Shown piece by piece: positions 63,832 to 64,000 of a stretch of DNA of 64,000 nt (positions are counted from its first letter, which is position 1; each line of letters starts with the position of its first letter). This stretch comes from Rarobacter incanus (GTDB taxonomy: Bacteria; Actinomycetota; Actinomycetes; Actinomycetales; Cellulomonadaceae). The notes under the pieces were generated by a model. That model did no database searches. It was not told the origin of the DNA and worked only from the letters and a program-made list of their open reading frames with translations. A program made the translations under genes and the position numbers. The DNA lies in assembly GCF_006715765.1 (NCBI RefSeq), contig NZ_VFNV01000001.1:372001-436000 (forward strand), given 5' to 3'.

Positions 63832-63967
63832 CGCTCAACGATCACAAGCACTCTCACGATGTTCCATCCGAGATAGCTAATGGGGAAAACTACTCGACAC
63901 CCTCAGGAGTTAGTCAGGTGATTGCTTGGAGAGGACTAGCGATATTCGCACGATTCTCCAGCGAGCG

Positions 63968-64000
63968 GCGCGGTCTCGATACGCCCGCCACACGGGCTAC
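63968..64000 (-). repeat. Hairpin repeat, truncated by the window end
   Basis: GGTCTCGATAC, GCCCGCCACACGGGC, TAC is a class A copy in reverse orientation with a different loop. The cluster may go on beyond the window. Confidence 0.75.

Overview
The window is high-GC actinobacterial chromosome (class Actinomycetes; gene order best fits the Micrococcales/Actinomycetales side, genus not determinable). Evidence for this is RbpA, WhiA, a GarA-type FHA protein, PafBC, PdtaR and OpcA, together with long blocks whose order matches other actinobacteria (xerD-parA-scpAB-rluB-cmk-der; uvrC-rapZ-yvcK-whiA-gap-pgk-tpi-secG; tkt-zwf-opcA-pgl).

Layout. 1-4.3 kb: a 5'-truncated DUF881 gene, garA, two MerR regulators (FtsR-like and Rv1830-like), rbpA and convergent ppm1. 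4.4-10.7 kb: leftward helicase (HelY-like), tatC, tatA, a small membrane protein, pafC and pafB. 10.7-24.4 kb: DUF3866 protein, glycogen phosphorylase, a YciO protein, a secreted LGFP-repeat protein, lnt, polA, a hotdog thioesterase, a GNAT enzyme, pdtaR and a siderophore-interacting reductase. 24.65-25.1 kb: a deletion scar joining the front of an AraC regulator to the back of a VOC (glyoxalase-like) gene.

25.4-37.3 kb is a composite genomic island at a tRNA-Pro(GGG) gene. Three copies of the last 43 bp of a tRNA-Pro delimit two consecutive segments. The first (about 7 kb, less GC-rich) carries a Hachiman anti-phage system (hamB, hamA), an AbiE toxin-antitoxin pair, a frameshifted tyrosine integrase and a decayed DUF4238-like gene. 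The second is a compact 4.88-kb integrated element with exact 43-bp ends. It has an integrase, an excisionase-like gene divergent from a regulator, a replication-type HTH protein, a phBC6A51-like HTH protein and several tiny overlapping genes, with no visible capsid, packaging ATPase or conjugation genes. It has separated the tRNA-Pro gene from its native terminator, which remains at 32.34 kb.

37.5-63.8 kb is conserved core. The leftward cell-cycle block is xerD-parA-scpA-scpB-rluB-aroH-cmk-plsC-der. Divergent ctaB/tkt follows, then the rightward pentose-phosphate genes tkt-zwf-opcA-pgl (no tal between tkt and zwf). The leftward block uvrC-rapZ-yvcK-whiA-gap-pgk-tpi-secG couples lower glycolysis to protein export.

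Clusters of one hairpin repeat family sit at 14.45, 52.44, 58.08, 63.11 and 63.97 kb. Outer arms and inner stem change together between variants, which supports a folded element. Several independent short tandem repeats (33 bp inside uvrC, 38 bp between scpA and scpB, 62-65 bp at 22 kb, 22 bp after tkt) show a genome prone to tandem duplication.
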